Below are positions 1-11,995 of a DNA stretch of 64,000 bases, one piece after another. Origin of the DNA: Branchiostoma lanceolatum (Eukaryota > Chordata > Leptocardii > Amphioxiformes > Branchiostomatidae). The DNA lies in assembly GCF_035083965.1 (NCBI RefSeq), contig NC_089732.1:3983383-4047382 (forward strand). Direction: 5' to 3'. The notes beneath the pieces are model-generated. The model had not been told where the DNA came from. It searched no databases and saw nothing but the letters and a program-made list of their open reading frames with translations. The first letter of the stretch is position 1; each line of letters starts with the position of its first letter. A program made the translations under genes and the position numbers.

Positions 1-159
1 ACCCAGTATGGCCCCCAGGATAAGTTCGATGTAACCTTAACATAGAATAACGTTGGGTTTAAGATGTGTTTGAAATTAGAAGGTTGTGGCTAAAGAATCA
101 AAAATTCAAAACGCAAGTTGGGTGTTAGCTACAATTTGTAAGAAAGCTGATCACAAGGT

Positions 160-2830
160 TTAAAGCTCTGCTGTGAACCCGGTGTTCAGTTCTGACATCT
201 TCACCGACGTCGTCTTGACGGTATTGCGGTACAACGGCTGCGTCACGTGACGCCAGATCACCAATGAGAAGCGAAACACTAAAGCCAAAGAGGACACGCT
301 TAGCAGCCCGCAGGTGATGACGGCGTTCCTCTTCTCCAAGCCGCCGCCGAGCCTGATGAAACTGTCGATGATCCCGATCAGCGCGACCACAACCACCATG
401 TACGGCACCAGGGTGTAGCGGCAGTAACGGTCGAAGACGAAATTCTCCAGGACGAACCACACAAGGACCATTGCGGCCAGTAAGGCCAGCATTCCCGTGG
501 ACACATCCTCGTTGCTGTAGCCGCCATCATAGGTCAGAGCGATGCCGAATCCTAGAAGAGTAGCGATTGTGACCCAGGTAGCGTAGATGGCGAGGCCGTT
601 GTGAACGAAAAAGCGAATGAGCCAGAGGTCAGCGGGGGCGTTCTTGGTCAGCCAGGGCCCGTTCTGGTCCACCCGACGGTAGGAGATGTACAGCATGTAG
701 TAGAGGGAAAGAGCAAGGAGGACAAGAAGCATGGCAGCCCCTACACGCTGTAGTGAATCGTTCATAAACAGCCAGGAAATATTGAAGAAGTTGCTGAAGT
801 ACCAGGTGACGTAAAAGGCGGGAGGAAAGAGCTCGGGAGTGACGTAGAAGTAGCCGCGGGAGTTTTTACGACAGATGCCGACAGTGATGTAGATGAGCCA
901 GAGAAAGCCCCATGCGTAGATGACGAACCAAATGGAGAAGACCCATGAGGACGGCGCGATCTCGAACGGAAACCGACGGGAAGTGTTGCCGACGCTAGAG
1001 ACGAACAGCCCTGTGAAATTTGAAAAAAAAAAATGTATGAAGTATGAGTCTACTACCCTTCGTAGCTAAACCCGTGTTTCATGAAAAATAGTAACTCCTC
1101 ATCTTATAAGCATCTTTACACAAAGTAAAACATTTGCTGCTGTAGATGTAGATGACGTTGAGGTAAAGACTTATTTTGCAGTAGAACTGGACTTTCACGA
1201 ACTCTCCGAACCTATCTATGCTATCATGCTGTTTCTTTGCTTGAATAGCCACAGCCACCAGAAGTTTCAGCAAGCCACAGCGAATTCTTTACTTCATGTT
1301 GACTGGGATGTGCGTCAATTACAGCAACCCAGATGTGTTCATGATAAATCTCTCCTTTTGAAACAAAACGCATCCCCTAGCATTCCCACATGCCAAATAT
1401 GATATACATATCTAATAGATGTAAAACTGAGTAGATGTACACTGAGTAGATGATTAGTTTAACAACAAATTGACTTATAACTAACCAGGAACAGCGCCGG
1501 AGCCGGTAAGCCAGTTGAAAACTATCATGGGGACGTAGGTTAACCAGGCGAACACGATCAGCAAGATGGCCACGGGCCTGTGTCGGGGCGGCTGGGGTTT
1601 CTCATCGGTCCCCTCCATGGTCAGGTTAGCCTCAGAAGTCTGAAAAAATGAATTAATATGAACTTTATTGGTCGACAATCGAACATGGCACACATTGTGG
1701 CAACACATATAAACAAACTGCTAGGGGGCCCAAACCTACACCACTCCTTTATTACATTACAAGATATCTGCCACCTAGAAATCAAGACCATAGCACGTCC
1801 AAGTCAAAAGATACAAAAACGGAAGTTTTGCTGCAGTACCAAGGTCACATACCAGGGGGCCCAAAATCGACCTTGACTTTCGGCTTCCCAACACCTGCCC
1901 ACATACCAAATATCATTGTAATCCATCAAGAGGTTCTTGAGTTATGCTGACTACAGTAGTCCGGAAACACAGACACACACACAGACAGACACACCCAAAA
2001 CTATATCTCAAATTTTCATGGAGATAACAACTAAACTACAGGTCGGATCTGCTCTACATCATAGACTGCGTCTTAAGGCACGGTCATTCGTCGTCGGAAT
2101 TTTCTGTGATAGGATTTTTAGCGAGGCTATCCGAGAACCGAACATAAACACGGACATACGGCAACTTCGTTCGTCACACGCTTAAACAGCAGGATTTTGC
2201 ACGGCAGACTTTTTTTAACGAACTCGCTCAGTGCAAGGCCGTAGGAGGCCACTCATCTAAGCACTGAACTAATTCTTACTGTAGCATGCTCGAGACAAGC
2301 ATGACTTCACAGACCCATTAGGAGAAGCAGGGGTTACGAAGGCCGCTCGGGAAATTCCCTACCTCATTTAGGCCGGAATGTTTTGATCCACTCACATCAG
2401 GGCATGCCCTATTCTTTTTCGAAAGATGTGGTGGGTTCTTTTACGTGCTCAAGGTGTGACATACACAACTGTCCTGAGAATGCCATCAGTTTGCTTTTGT
2501 AGACATGTACATTGACCGTTAATGTGACCAAACTCTTAAACTGCTGGTAGATTGTAAAAACATACCAATGACACATTCCCAAAGCATCACCTCCCAACAT
2601 GTTTGTTCACCCCGATATATCGGGCCGGGAAACACCGTGGCGAGCAGAGTTGTGTAGGCGGCGCACAGGGCCAGGGCGCCCGCATGGCCCAGGGCGTGAA
2701 CCCGCTAGAGTCCGACAACCAGGTAAATCAGACTGTTTTAGATCTATGCATCAAACTGTCTTTGCAATAACACATTTTTGTTCATCTATATCTCAATCAA
2801 CTGAAGATAAAGTACTTTTTTACTCACCAT
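160..2830 (-). CDS. TspO/MBR-related multi-pass membrane protein, copy 1
   Basis: Three coding exons joined by GT-AG introns: 2828-2830 (the ATG alone), 1486-1639 and 160-1010, giving about 335 residues. The second exon encodes a charged, proline-rich head (TDEKPQPPRHRP) and the first membrane helix. The long last exon encodes about seven more helices. Conserved pieces are APSSWVFSIW, WLTKNAPADLWLIR, VHNGLAIYATW and DRYCRYTLVPY. The tryptophan-rich P-x-x-W-x-F-x-I-W segment is what suggests a relation to TspO/MBR (tryptophan-rich sensory) proteins, which bind porphyrins or cholesterol; no function is shown here. The protein differs from copy 2 at only a few residues. The 3' UTR runs off the left edge. 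The start could instead be the ATG at 1616-1618 in exon 2. Confidence 0.8.
1650..1998. repeat. Interspersed repeat with GACA/CA tail in intron of copy 1
   Basis: The A/T-poor stretch ends AAGAGGTTCTTGAGTTATGC... followed by a run of ACACAGAC units. The pattern 'accaaatatcattgtaatcc' plus a GACA tail resembles tails of non-LTR or SINE-like elements common in invertebrates. It is present in copy 2 at the same place but not recognisable in copy 3, so it entered before the copy 1/2 duplication. Family not identified. Confidence 0.4.
2596..2712. other. GC-rich conserved block in intron 1 of copy 1
   Basis: Contains the perfect 14-bp palindrome CCCGATATATCGGG and about 95 bp of GC-rich sequence. 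It stands out from an A/T-rich intron and recurs in copies 2 and 3. On the minus strand it starts after CTCTAG and reads RVHALGHAGALALCAAY; on the plus strand it can be read towards LESDNQ and a GTAAAT donor-like site. I cannot say whether it is an exon, a relic exon or an enhancer. Confidence 0.5.
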
Positions 2831-3353
2831 TCCGAGAGCGTATTTTAGCTTCTTGGTTCAGACAAACGACACGTGCTGGTACATGTATCAGGACTGGAAT
2901 GAAGCGTCTTCTGCGACACACCTTTAAGTACGTACCTCCGTAAACACGTGCGCGTTTGCTAATTGTTATACAACTACCACTCCCATAGTTGTGTAAGTGG
3001 CGCTTGTTTACATTTGCTTTCCCAGTTCCAGGTCGTTGAAAATTAAACTGACCTGCCCATACAATATTTACACATGTGCTGAAGAATTTGATGCTTGGTA
3101 GAAGTCTTACAAAAAGCATATGTTTGTTTGATGTACCCTATTCCCGAAAGGTGGAGTCAACCCATTCACAAAGATTCACACGACAGTACACGTGATTAAA
3201 ACAAGGCCATTTTATATAACGTTACTAGTACTGTCCTTGGTCAAACGTAGTTGTCTTTCGGCCTCCCGATAGAGGTCTAACTCATGCCAGCATTTTGAAA
3301 AGGGGACACAGAAGAGTTAATTACAGGACAAAGGTTCAAATACTTTCAAAAAC

Positions 3354-3359
3354 TTTATT
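3354..3359 (-). terminator. Poly(A) signal of TspO-like copy 2
   Basis: AATAAA on the minus strand (reads CAATAAAGTTTTTG), 758 nt after the copy 2 stop codon. It is conserved in position in copies 3 and 4. Confidence 0.6.
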
Positions 3360-4116
3360 GCAAAGTTACATTCGATCAAACAAACAGCTCAGCATATAAC
3401 GTTACATAAAACTAACTTAACAAAGATTGTACATATCATTTATTGCGTTCGTAGTACGTTGCAAAGATACAAAGAAATAACTATAAGATACAACGACATA
3501 CGCCCTGCACCTGCCAGGTCTTTAGACAGTTTCTAGCGTATCTACCCCAAATCATTTACTTGTCCTCATATAAGTAGGACATTGTTATACCTACTATATA
3601 TCTGCCGATGTGCATATGTAACACTTTGCACCCACAAATCTATATCTATCTTTATCTTACCCAACAAACATAGACTATTAATATTGGATCAAGACACACA
3701 TTGTCTATGACTTTATCTTGACATCTTGTTTATTTATTTCATCAGGGGAAAGATATCGCCCATATGACGTTTTCCAATGTGCCGGGGGGGGGGGGGGGGG
3801 GCATACAAACGTAACTAATATTACATCACGAAATAAAGATACCAGAAATAGCAAAACAAATAACGCAAATTGCTAATTAATACGAAACTAAAGTAACTTA
3901 CATAACATATACATAAAATCTTATAACAAAACAGCTGAGCCAGCGGTTACTATGGCACCCAGTATGGCACCCAGGATAAGTTTGATGTAACCTTAACATA
4001 GAATAACGTTGGGTTTTAGATGTGTTTGAAATTAGAAGGTTGTGGCTAAAGAACCAAAAATTCAAAACGCAAGTTGGGTGTTAGCTACAATTTGTAAGAT
4101 GAGCTGATCACAAGGT

Positions 4117-6795
4117 TTAAAGCTCTGCTGTGAACCCGGTGTTCAGTTCTGACATCTTCACCGACGTCGTCTTGACGGTATTGCGGTACAACGGCTGCGT
4201 CACGTGACGCCAGATCACTAATGAGAAGCGAAACACTAAAGCCAAAGAGGACACGCCGAGCAGCCCGCAGGTGATGACGGCGTTCCTCTTCTCCAAGCCG
4301 CCGCCGAGCCTGATGAAACTGTCGATGATCCCGATCAGCGCGACCACAACCACCATGTACGGCACCAGGGTGTAGCGGCAGTAACGGTCGAAGACGAAAT
4401 TCTCCAGGACGAACCACACAAGGACCATTGCGGCCAGTAAGGCCAGCATTCCCGTGGACACATCCTCGTTGCTGTAGCCGCCCTCATAGGTCAGAGCGAT
4501 GCCGAATCCTAGAAGAGTAGCGATTGTGACCCAGGTAGCGTAGATGGCGAGGCCGTTGTGAACGAAAAAGCGAATGAGCCAGAGGTCAGCGGGGGCGTTC
4601 TTGGTCAGCCAGGGCCCGTTCTGGTCCACCCGACGGTAGGAGATGTACAGCATGTAGTAGAGGGAAAGAGCAAGGAGGACAAGAAGCATGGCAGCCCCTA
4701 CACGCTGTAGTGAATCGTTCATAAACAGCCAGGAAATGTTGAAGAAGTTGCTGAAGTACCAGGTGACGTAAAAGGCGGGAGGAAAGAGCTCGGGAGTGAC
4801 GTAGAAGTAGCCGCGGGAGTTTTTACGACAGATGCCGACAGTGACGTAGATGAGCCAGAGAAAGCCCCATGCGTAGATGACGAACCAAATGGAGAAGACC
4901 CATGAGGACGGCGCGATCTCGAACGGAAACCGACGGGAAGTGTTGCCGACGCTAGAGACGAACAGCCCTGTGAAATGAAAAAAAAAAATGTATGAAGTAT
5001 GAGTCTACTACCCTTCGTAGCTAAACCCGTGTTTCATGAAAAATAGTAACTCCTCATCTTATAAGCATCTTTACACAAAGTAAAACATTTGCTGCTGTAG
5101 ATGTAGATGACGTTGAGGTAAAGACTTATTTTGCAGTAGAACTGGACTTTTACGAACTCTCCGAACCTATCTATGCTATCATGCTGTTTCTTTGCTTGAA
5201 TAGCCACAGCCACCAGAAGTTTCAGCAAGCCACAGCGAATTCTTTACTTCATGTTGACTGGGATGTGCATCAATTACAGCAACCCAGATGTGTTCATGAT
5301 AAATCTCTCCTTTTGAAACAAAACGCATCCCCTAGCATTCCCACATGCCAAATATGATCTACATATCTAATAGATGGAAAACTGAGTAGATGTACACTGA
5401 GTAGATGATTAGTTTAACAACAAATTGACTTAACTAACCAGGAACAGCGCCGGAGCCGGTAAGCCAGTTGAAAACTATCATGGGGACGTAGGTTAACCAG
5501 GCGAACACGATCAGCAAGATGGCCACGGGCCTGTGTCGGGGCGGCTGGGGTTTCTCATCGGTCTCCTCCATGGTCAGGTTAGCCTCAGAAGTCTGAAAAA
5601 AAGAATTAATATGAACTTTATTGGTCGACAATCGAACATGGCACACATTGTGGCAACACATATAAACAAACTGCTAGGGGGCCCAAACCTACACCACTCC
5701 TTTATTACATTACAAGATATCTGCCACCTAGAAATCAAGACCATTGCACGTCCAAGTCAAAAGATACAAAAACGGAAGTTTTGCTGCAGTACCAAGGTCA
5801 CATACCAGGGGGCCCAAAATCGACCTTGACTTTCGGCTTCCCAACACCTGCCCACATACCAAATATCATTGTAATCCATCAAGAGGTTCTTGAGTTATGC
5901 TGACTACAGTAGTCCGGAAACACAGACACACAGACACACACACACACAGACAGACACACCCAAAACTATATCTCAATTTTTCATGGAGATAACAACTAAA
6001 CTACAGGTCGGATCTGCTCTACATCATAGACTGCGTCTTAAGGCACGGTCATTCGTCGTCAGAATTTTCTGTGATAGGATTTTTAGCGAGGCTATCCGAG
6101 AACCGAACATCAACACGGACATATGGCAACTTCGTTCGTCACAAGCTTAAACAGCAGGATTTTGCACGGCAGACTTTTTTTAACGAACTCGCTCAGTGCA
6201 AGGCCGTAGGAGGCCACTCATCTAAGCACTGAACTAATTCTTACTGTAGCATGCTTGAGACAAGCATGACTTCACAGACCCATTAGGAGAAGCAGGGGTT
6301 ACGAAGGCCGCTCGGGAAGTTCCCTACCTCATTTAGGCCGGAATGTTTTGATCCACTCACATCAGGGCATGCCCTACTCTTTTTCGAAAGATGTGGTGGG
6401 TTCTTTTACGTGCTCAAGGTGTGACATACACAACTGTCCTGAGAATGCCATCAGTTTGCTTTTGTAGACATGTACATTAACCGTTAATGTGACCAAACTC
6501 TTAAACTGCTGGTAGATTGTAAAAACATACCAATGACACATTCCCAAAGCATCACCTCCCAACATGTTTGTCAACCCCGATATATCGGGCCGGGAAACAC
6601 CGTGGCGAGCAGAGTTGTGTAGGCGGCGCACAGGGCCAGGGCGCCCGCATGGCCCTGGGCGTGGACCCGCTAGAGTCCGACAACATGGTAAATCAGACTG
6701 TTTTAGATCTATGCATCAAACTGTCTTTGCAATAACACATTTTTGTTTATCTATATCTCAATCAACTGAAGATAAAGTACTTTTTTACTCACCAT
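4117..6795 (-). CDS. TspO/MBR-related multi-pass membrane protein, copy 2
   Basis: Exons 6793-6795 (ATG), 5439-5592 and 4117-4967; same intron phases and lengths as copy 1, about 335 residues, all frames open. About eight hydrophobic segments can be read, starting with VAILLIVFAWLTYVPMIVF, then SSWVFSIWFVIYAWGFLW, and ending with a cytosolic-looking tail (MSELNTGFTAEL). The gene lies in a unit of about 3.96 kb that is almost identical to the unit carrying copy 1, so the duplication is young. A poly(A) signal lies about 760 nt past the stop. Family assignment rests on motif pattern only; a lineage-specific membrane family with a TspO-like motif by chance is the alternative. Confidence 0.82.
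5603..5965. repeat. Interspersed repeat with GACA/CA tail in intron of copy 2
   Basis: Duplicate of the element in copy 1, differing mainly by a longer CA/GACA run (about 5,929-5,960). The length change shows microsatellite drift since the unit duplicated. Confidence 0.4.
6564..6688. other. GC-rich conserved block in intron 1 of copy 2
   Basis: Same block as in copy 1 with few changes, including the CCCGATATATCGGG palindrome. The minus-strand frame reads RVHAQGHAGALALCAAY. Confidence 0.5.
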
Positions 6796-7317
6796 TCCGA
6801 GAGCGTATTTTAGCTTCTTGGTTCAGACAAACGACACGTGCTGGTACATGTATAAGGACTGGAATGAAGCGTCTTCTGCGACACACCTTTAAGTACGTAC
6901 CTCCGTAAACACGTGCGCGTTTGCTAATTGTTATTCAACTACCACTCCCATAGTGTGTAAGTGGCGCTTGTTTACATTTGCTTTCCCAGTTCCAGGTCGT
7001 TGAAAATTAAACTGACCTGCCCATACAACATTTACACATGTGCTGAAGAATTTGATGCTTGGTAGAAGTCTTACAAAAAGCATATGTTTGTTTGATGTAC
7101 CCTATTCCCGAAAGGTGGAGTCAACCCATTCACTATGATTCACACGACAGTACACGTGATTAACACAAGGCCATTTTATATAACGTTACTAGTACTGTCC
7201 TTGGTCAAACGTAGTTGTCTTTCGGCCTCCCGATAGAGGTCTAACTCATGCCAGCATTTTGAAAAGGGGACACAGAAGACTTAATTACAGGACAAAGGTT
7301 CAAATACTTTCAAAAAC

Positions 7318-7323
7318 TTTATT
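7318..7323 (-). terminator. Poly(A) signal of TspO-like copy 3
   Basis: AATAAA on the minus strand in the same sequence context as copy 2, about 670 nt past the copy 3 stop. Confidence 0.6.
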
Positions 7324-7992
7324 GCAAAGTTACATTCGATCAAACAAACAGCTCAGCATATAACGTTACATAAAACTAACTTGACAAAGATTGTACATAT
7401 CATTTATTGCGTTCGTAGTACGTTGCAAAGATACAAAGAAATAACTATAAGATACAACGACATACGCCCTGCACCTGCCAGGTCTTTAGACAGTTTCTAG
7501 CGTATCTACCCCAAATCATTTACTTGTCCTCATATAAGTAGGACATTGTTATACCTACTATATATCTGCCGATGTGCATATGTAACACTTTGCACCCACA
7601 AATCTATATCTACCTATATCGTGCCCTACAAAGAATTGTCACATTGTCTATGACTTTATCTTGACATTTTGTTTAATCGTTTTTTTAGCATACAAATGTA
7701 ACTAACATTACATCACGAAATAAAGATACAAGAAATAACAAAACAAATGACGTAAATCGCTAATCAATACGAAACTTAAGTAACTTACATAACATGTACA
7801 TAAAATCATATAACAAAACAACTGAGCCAGCGGTTACTATGGCTCCCAGTATGGCACCCAGGATAAGATTGATGTAACCTTAACGTTGAGTTTTAGACGT
7901 GTTTGAAATTAGAAAGTTGCGGCTAAAGAATCAAACCTTCAAAACGCAATTTGGGTGTCATTTACAATTTATAAGAAAGCAGATCACAAGAT

Positions 7993-10847
7993 TTAAAGCT
8001 CTGCTGTGAACCCGGCGTTCAGTTCTGACATCTTCATTGATGTCGTATTGACGGTATTGCGGTACAACGGCTGCGTCACGTGACGCCAGATCACCAATGA
8101 GAAGCGAAACACTAACGCTAAGGAGGACACGCCGAGCAGCCCGCAGGTGATGACGGCGTTCCTCTTCTCCAAGCCGCCGTCGAACCTGATGAACTTGTCG
8201 ATGATCCCGATCAGCGCGACCACAACCACCGCGTAGGGCACCAGGGTGTAGCGGCAGAAACGCTCGAAGACGAGATTCTCCAGGACGAACCACACAAGGA
8301 CCATTGCGGCCAGTAAGGCCAGCATTCCCGTAGACACATCCTCGTTGCTGTAGCCGCTCTCATAGGTCAGAGTGATGCCGAATCCTAGAAGAGTGGCGAT
8401 TGTGACCCAGGTAGCGTAGATGGCGAGGCCGTTGTGAACGAAAAGGCGAATGAGCCAGAGGTCAACGGGGGCGTTCTTGGTCAACCAGGGCCCGTTCTGG
8501 TCCACCCGCCGGTAGGAGATGTACAGCATGTAGTAAAGAGAGAAAGCAGAGAGAGCGAGAAGCATGACAGCCCCTACACGCTGTTGTGAATCATTCAAAA
8601 ACAGCCAAGCGATGACTAAGAAGTTGTTGACGTACCAGGTGACGTAAAAGGCGGGAGGAAAGAGCTCGGGAGTGACGTAGAAGTAGCCGCGGGAGTTTTT
8701 ACGACAGATGCAGACAGTGACGTAGATGAGCCAGAGAAAGCCCCATGCGTAGATGGCGAACCAGATGGAGAAGACCCACTAAGCCGGATTGATCTCGTTC
8801 GGATATATATTGGAAAAGTTCCCGACGGTACCCAAGACGAACAGCCCTGTGAAATGAAAGAAAATGTATGAAGTATACGTTTGCTGGCCCTGTTGACAAT
8901 TCTTCGTGGACCTATGTTTCAAGAAATACCCCTCATCTTATAAACATCTTAATACAAAATAAAACATTTAAATTTGTAGCTTTAGATAGTTATTTCAAAG
9001 TAAAGACGTACTTTGCAGTCATTGCTATTATGTTTTCGTTCACACCTTGCTGAAACCTTTGGTGGCTGTGACTATCTATTAAGAATGGCTGTTTTAAATA
9101 GTCACAGCCACCAGAAGTTTTAACTGGCTGTTGCGAATTCTTCACTTCAGGTTGACCAGGACGTGTGTAAGATAACACTGTTGCACAAATATAGCATCGC
9201 AGATGTGTTTTATGATAAATCTCTGCTTTTGAAACAAAACAAATACGCACCCCGATCTTTCCGCCATGCTAAATACAATGTACATATGTATTTCTGTCCA
9301 GACATTCAGCTTGTACTCTTCAGTACAAACCTGTACTGAGGCGGTTCACCGGGTATGCAATACAAAGGAACAAACTATATCTATTGAAAGCTCGGCAATC
9401 ACAAGGGAATACATACTAGCAAAGATTAGCGGGACAACTATACCCTGACTTAATGACTGGTTTGTTAACTAGTTGTCTTAACTCACCAGGAATAGCGCCT
9501 GAGGCGTTAAGGAAGTTGAAAACCACCAAGGTGATGAGGGTTAACCAGGCGAACACAATCATCAAGATGGCCACGGGCTTGTGCCGGGGCGGCTGGGGTT
9601 TCTCATCGGCCTCCTCCATGGTCAGGTTAGCGTTAGAAGTCTGAAAGAATGAATGAATGAACTTTATAGCTCAACACTTATACATGGTACAATATTTGGC
9701 AAGGCTAATCTACACTACCTTTAATCAATACTAAAAGGCTGATCTACTCTACCTTTAGAACTACAAAATATCATCGCTAACAGTATTTCAGCTACATTAT
9801 CGTCATTATCGTTATAATCATAATTAGAGTGAATGGGAGTGGTATTTTGATTGTCAAGCTTTAAGGTATTTAAGCTGGCAAATTGACTTTTTGGTCTAGG
9901 TCGCGCCCTGGAGGAAGATGGGAAGACCAGATCTTCAACACGCTCCAGGGGCGGGGGATCACCAGAGGATGGTCTATGCCGAGAGCAGACCAGCCTGGTG
10001 AGCCCTATACATCTCTGCAGCCGCTGCGAACGATTGATTGAATTGACCTTTAAGCTTGTCCTTATCTTATTGACAGTAGGAGTGATTCAAACTGTGTGCT
10101 CTTTAGAGAAGGCAAATCGTACCGATCCCCAAACGCCCCACCCAAATTATTTGAGCTAGGCGTGAAAACAAGTCTTCACAAGAGCCTGGACAAGTTTAAA
10201 ACCTAACTTGTACATCTACCATGGCGTGACGTCAACATCTCCAAGAAGCGAAGAACTTAAGGTTGTTGTTTTCAGTGAAAGGAGAAAGACATTACGTACA
10301 AACGCATGCCAATACATCTTTAAGGCACGGTCATTCGTCGTGCGAATTTTGTTGATATGGACGGTTTTTAGTGATGCCTTGAGAGGATCGACCGGCAACA
10401 CAAATCTACTTCAACCTTTTCCGTCACAAACTGAAACAGCTTGATTTTGCACGACACTTTCATGACCGGACTGTCCCGAGAATACCATCAGTTTGTTATT
10501 GTAGACATAGCGTACGAGGACGGTTAACATGACCTGTTTTTCATTAAAAAAAGAACTATCAATTCTGCTAACTCATTCCCGAAACATCACATCCCATCTA
10601 GCTTTGTCTACCCCGATATATCGGGCCAGCAACACCGTGGCGAGCAGAGTTGGTTAGGCGGCGCACAGGGCCAGTGTTCCCGCATGGCCCTCGGCGTGGA
10701 CCCGCTAGAGTCCGACAACATGGTAAGTAACGATCAGACTGTTTAAAATATATTCGTGTGTATAGTCATCAAATTGTCTAGGCATCCTCACGTCTTTGTA
10801 CATCTATATCTAAATCAACTGATGATAAAGTACTTTTTACTCACCAT
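7993..10847 (-). pseudogene. TspO/MBR-related gene copy 3 with an in-frame stop
   Basis: Exons 10845-10847 (ATG), 9487-9640 and 7993-8846 correspond one to one with copies 1, 2 and 4, and splice sites are kept. The last exon has TAG at 8779-8781, at the third position of the P-A-G-W motif (copy 4 reads PAGW, copies 1-2 read PSSW). Everything after the stop is open and conserved to the normal C-terminus (MSELNAGFTAEL), with three extra bases in the N-terminal part of the exon. A single stop in an otherwise intact frame suggests recent loss, a segregating null allele or a sequencing error. Downstream of the stop there is no good in-frame ATG at the position where copies 1 and 2 have MNDS (here LNDS). 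Confidence 0.75.
10600..10722. other. GC-rich conserved block in intron 1 of copy 3
   Basis: The palindrome is intact and the block is clearly recognisable although the intron around it has diverged. The minus-strand frame (RVHAEGHAGTLALCAA) meets a stop and a one-base length change relative to copies 1-2. The plus-strand frame stays open to a GTAAGT donor-like site. Confidence 0.5.
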
Positions 10848-11287
10848 TCTGAGAGCGCTACTAAGTTCTTGATTCCCACAGGCGATACTGTTGGAATGAA
10901 GGGTGTTCTCTAGTGCACCTTTATTTACGGTACCGAGGTCTGTTAGATACGTGCTTGTTTGCTAATTGTTGTATAAAGACCACTCCCATTAAGTCATAGT
11001 TGCATAAGTGGGGCTTGTGTACTGTTCGCAAACACGACAATTTGTATACGTTTGGGTCGGGTTGAAAACAAGTACATATGTCTGTTTGATGTGCCCAATT
11101 TCTGAGGGGTGGAATCAGCTCGTTCTCTATGTCTCGCATGTCGGTACACGTGGTTAACCCAATTAAGCAAGGGCATAAATGAATATAAGTCCTCCATAGA
11201 GGTCCATCTCAAGTCAGTGTTTGAGGAGAGGGGATTCTCAACAAGAATGAGTTATTTACTGGACAAAGTACGGATTCTTTCAATAGA

Positions 11288-11293
11288 TTTATT
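11288..11293 (-). terminator. Poly(A) signal of TspO-like copy 4
   Basis: AATAAA on the minus strand (GCAATAAATC context), about 700 nt past the copy 4 stop. Its position is conserved although the surrounding sequence has diverged. Confidence 0.6.
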
Positions 11294-11995
11294 GCAAAGA
11301 TGGGTACGAAGACAAATTATATGCGAATGCTAACAAACAGCAGACACAATAATTACGTTAAGACGGAATGCATCATATACTGGGTACAATACTACAATAC
11401 TACAATGCAAATTCATACAGAGAAATTGAACTGAGTTTCATATAAATGTTTCATAACAAAGTTATTTACTTTCCTGTTATGCCTATATGCATCTGCCTAT
11501 ATGCATCTTTGACACTCTGTACCTACAAATCTATATCTAGTATATCGTACCCAACAAACACAGGCTACCATTTTTCACTCAGACATACATTGTCTATAGT
11601 TCTATCTTGAGATTTTGTTTATGAATTCCACTAAGGGTAAACATATCTCCTACCACCTACTAGCCTTTTTCAATGTGCCCTGGGGGAAAACCCTCAGAAA
11701 AAAGCCATGAACGTCAAATGGAAATACAAATTAAGAAAACTACCAAAACAAACGTAACTTACTAATTGATACAAAACCAAAGTAACTTTGATAACAGAGA
11801 CATAAAATCATACTGCAAAATAAACGAAAGAGTGATGTAACATTAACACAATATGGCGCAAAGTTCCAAATTAGGAATGTTTTGAATGAACAGTTTGCTG
11901 CTAAAGAATTAAAAGTTTCCAGAGTACATACAAATACAATAATGCTCTAGATTTCGAGCCTTTTTGGTAGCGCAAGCAATCTATGATCACAAGAC

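Larger units (their letters stand above)
1..7844 (-). repeat. Two near-identical tandem units of about 3.96 and 3.89 kb
   Basis: Bases 1-3956 align with about 3957-7844 almost without change, coding and non-coding alike. The offset between matching stops is 3,957. Small differences include an extra G run (3,784-3,801) and a few hundred bases reworked near 3,640-3,800 against 7,600-7,680. A third, more diverged unit (7,845 to about 11,800) has the same order: 3' UTR, long exon, intron, exon 2, GC-rich block, exon 1. Confidence 0.93.

Noticed and set aside
160-765. A 201-residue protein starting at MNDSLQRVG
   Set aside because: This Met is internal. The exon is open up to an acceptor at 1,010 and joins the upstream exon with the same phase in all paralogues.
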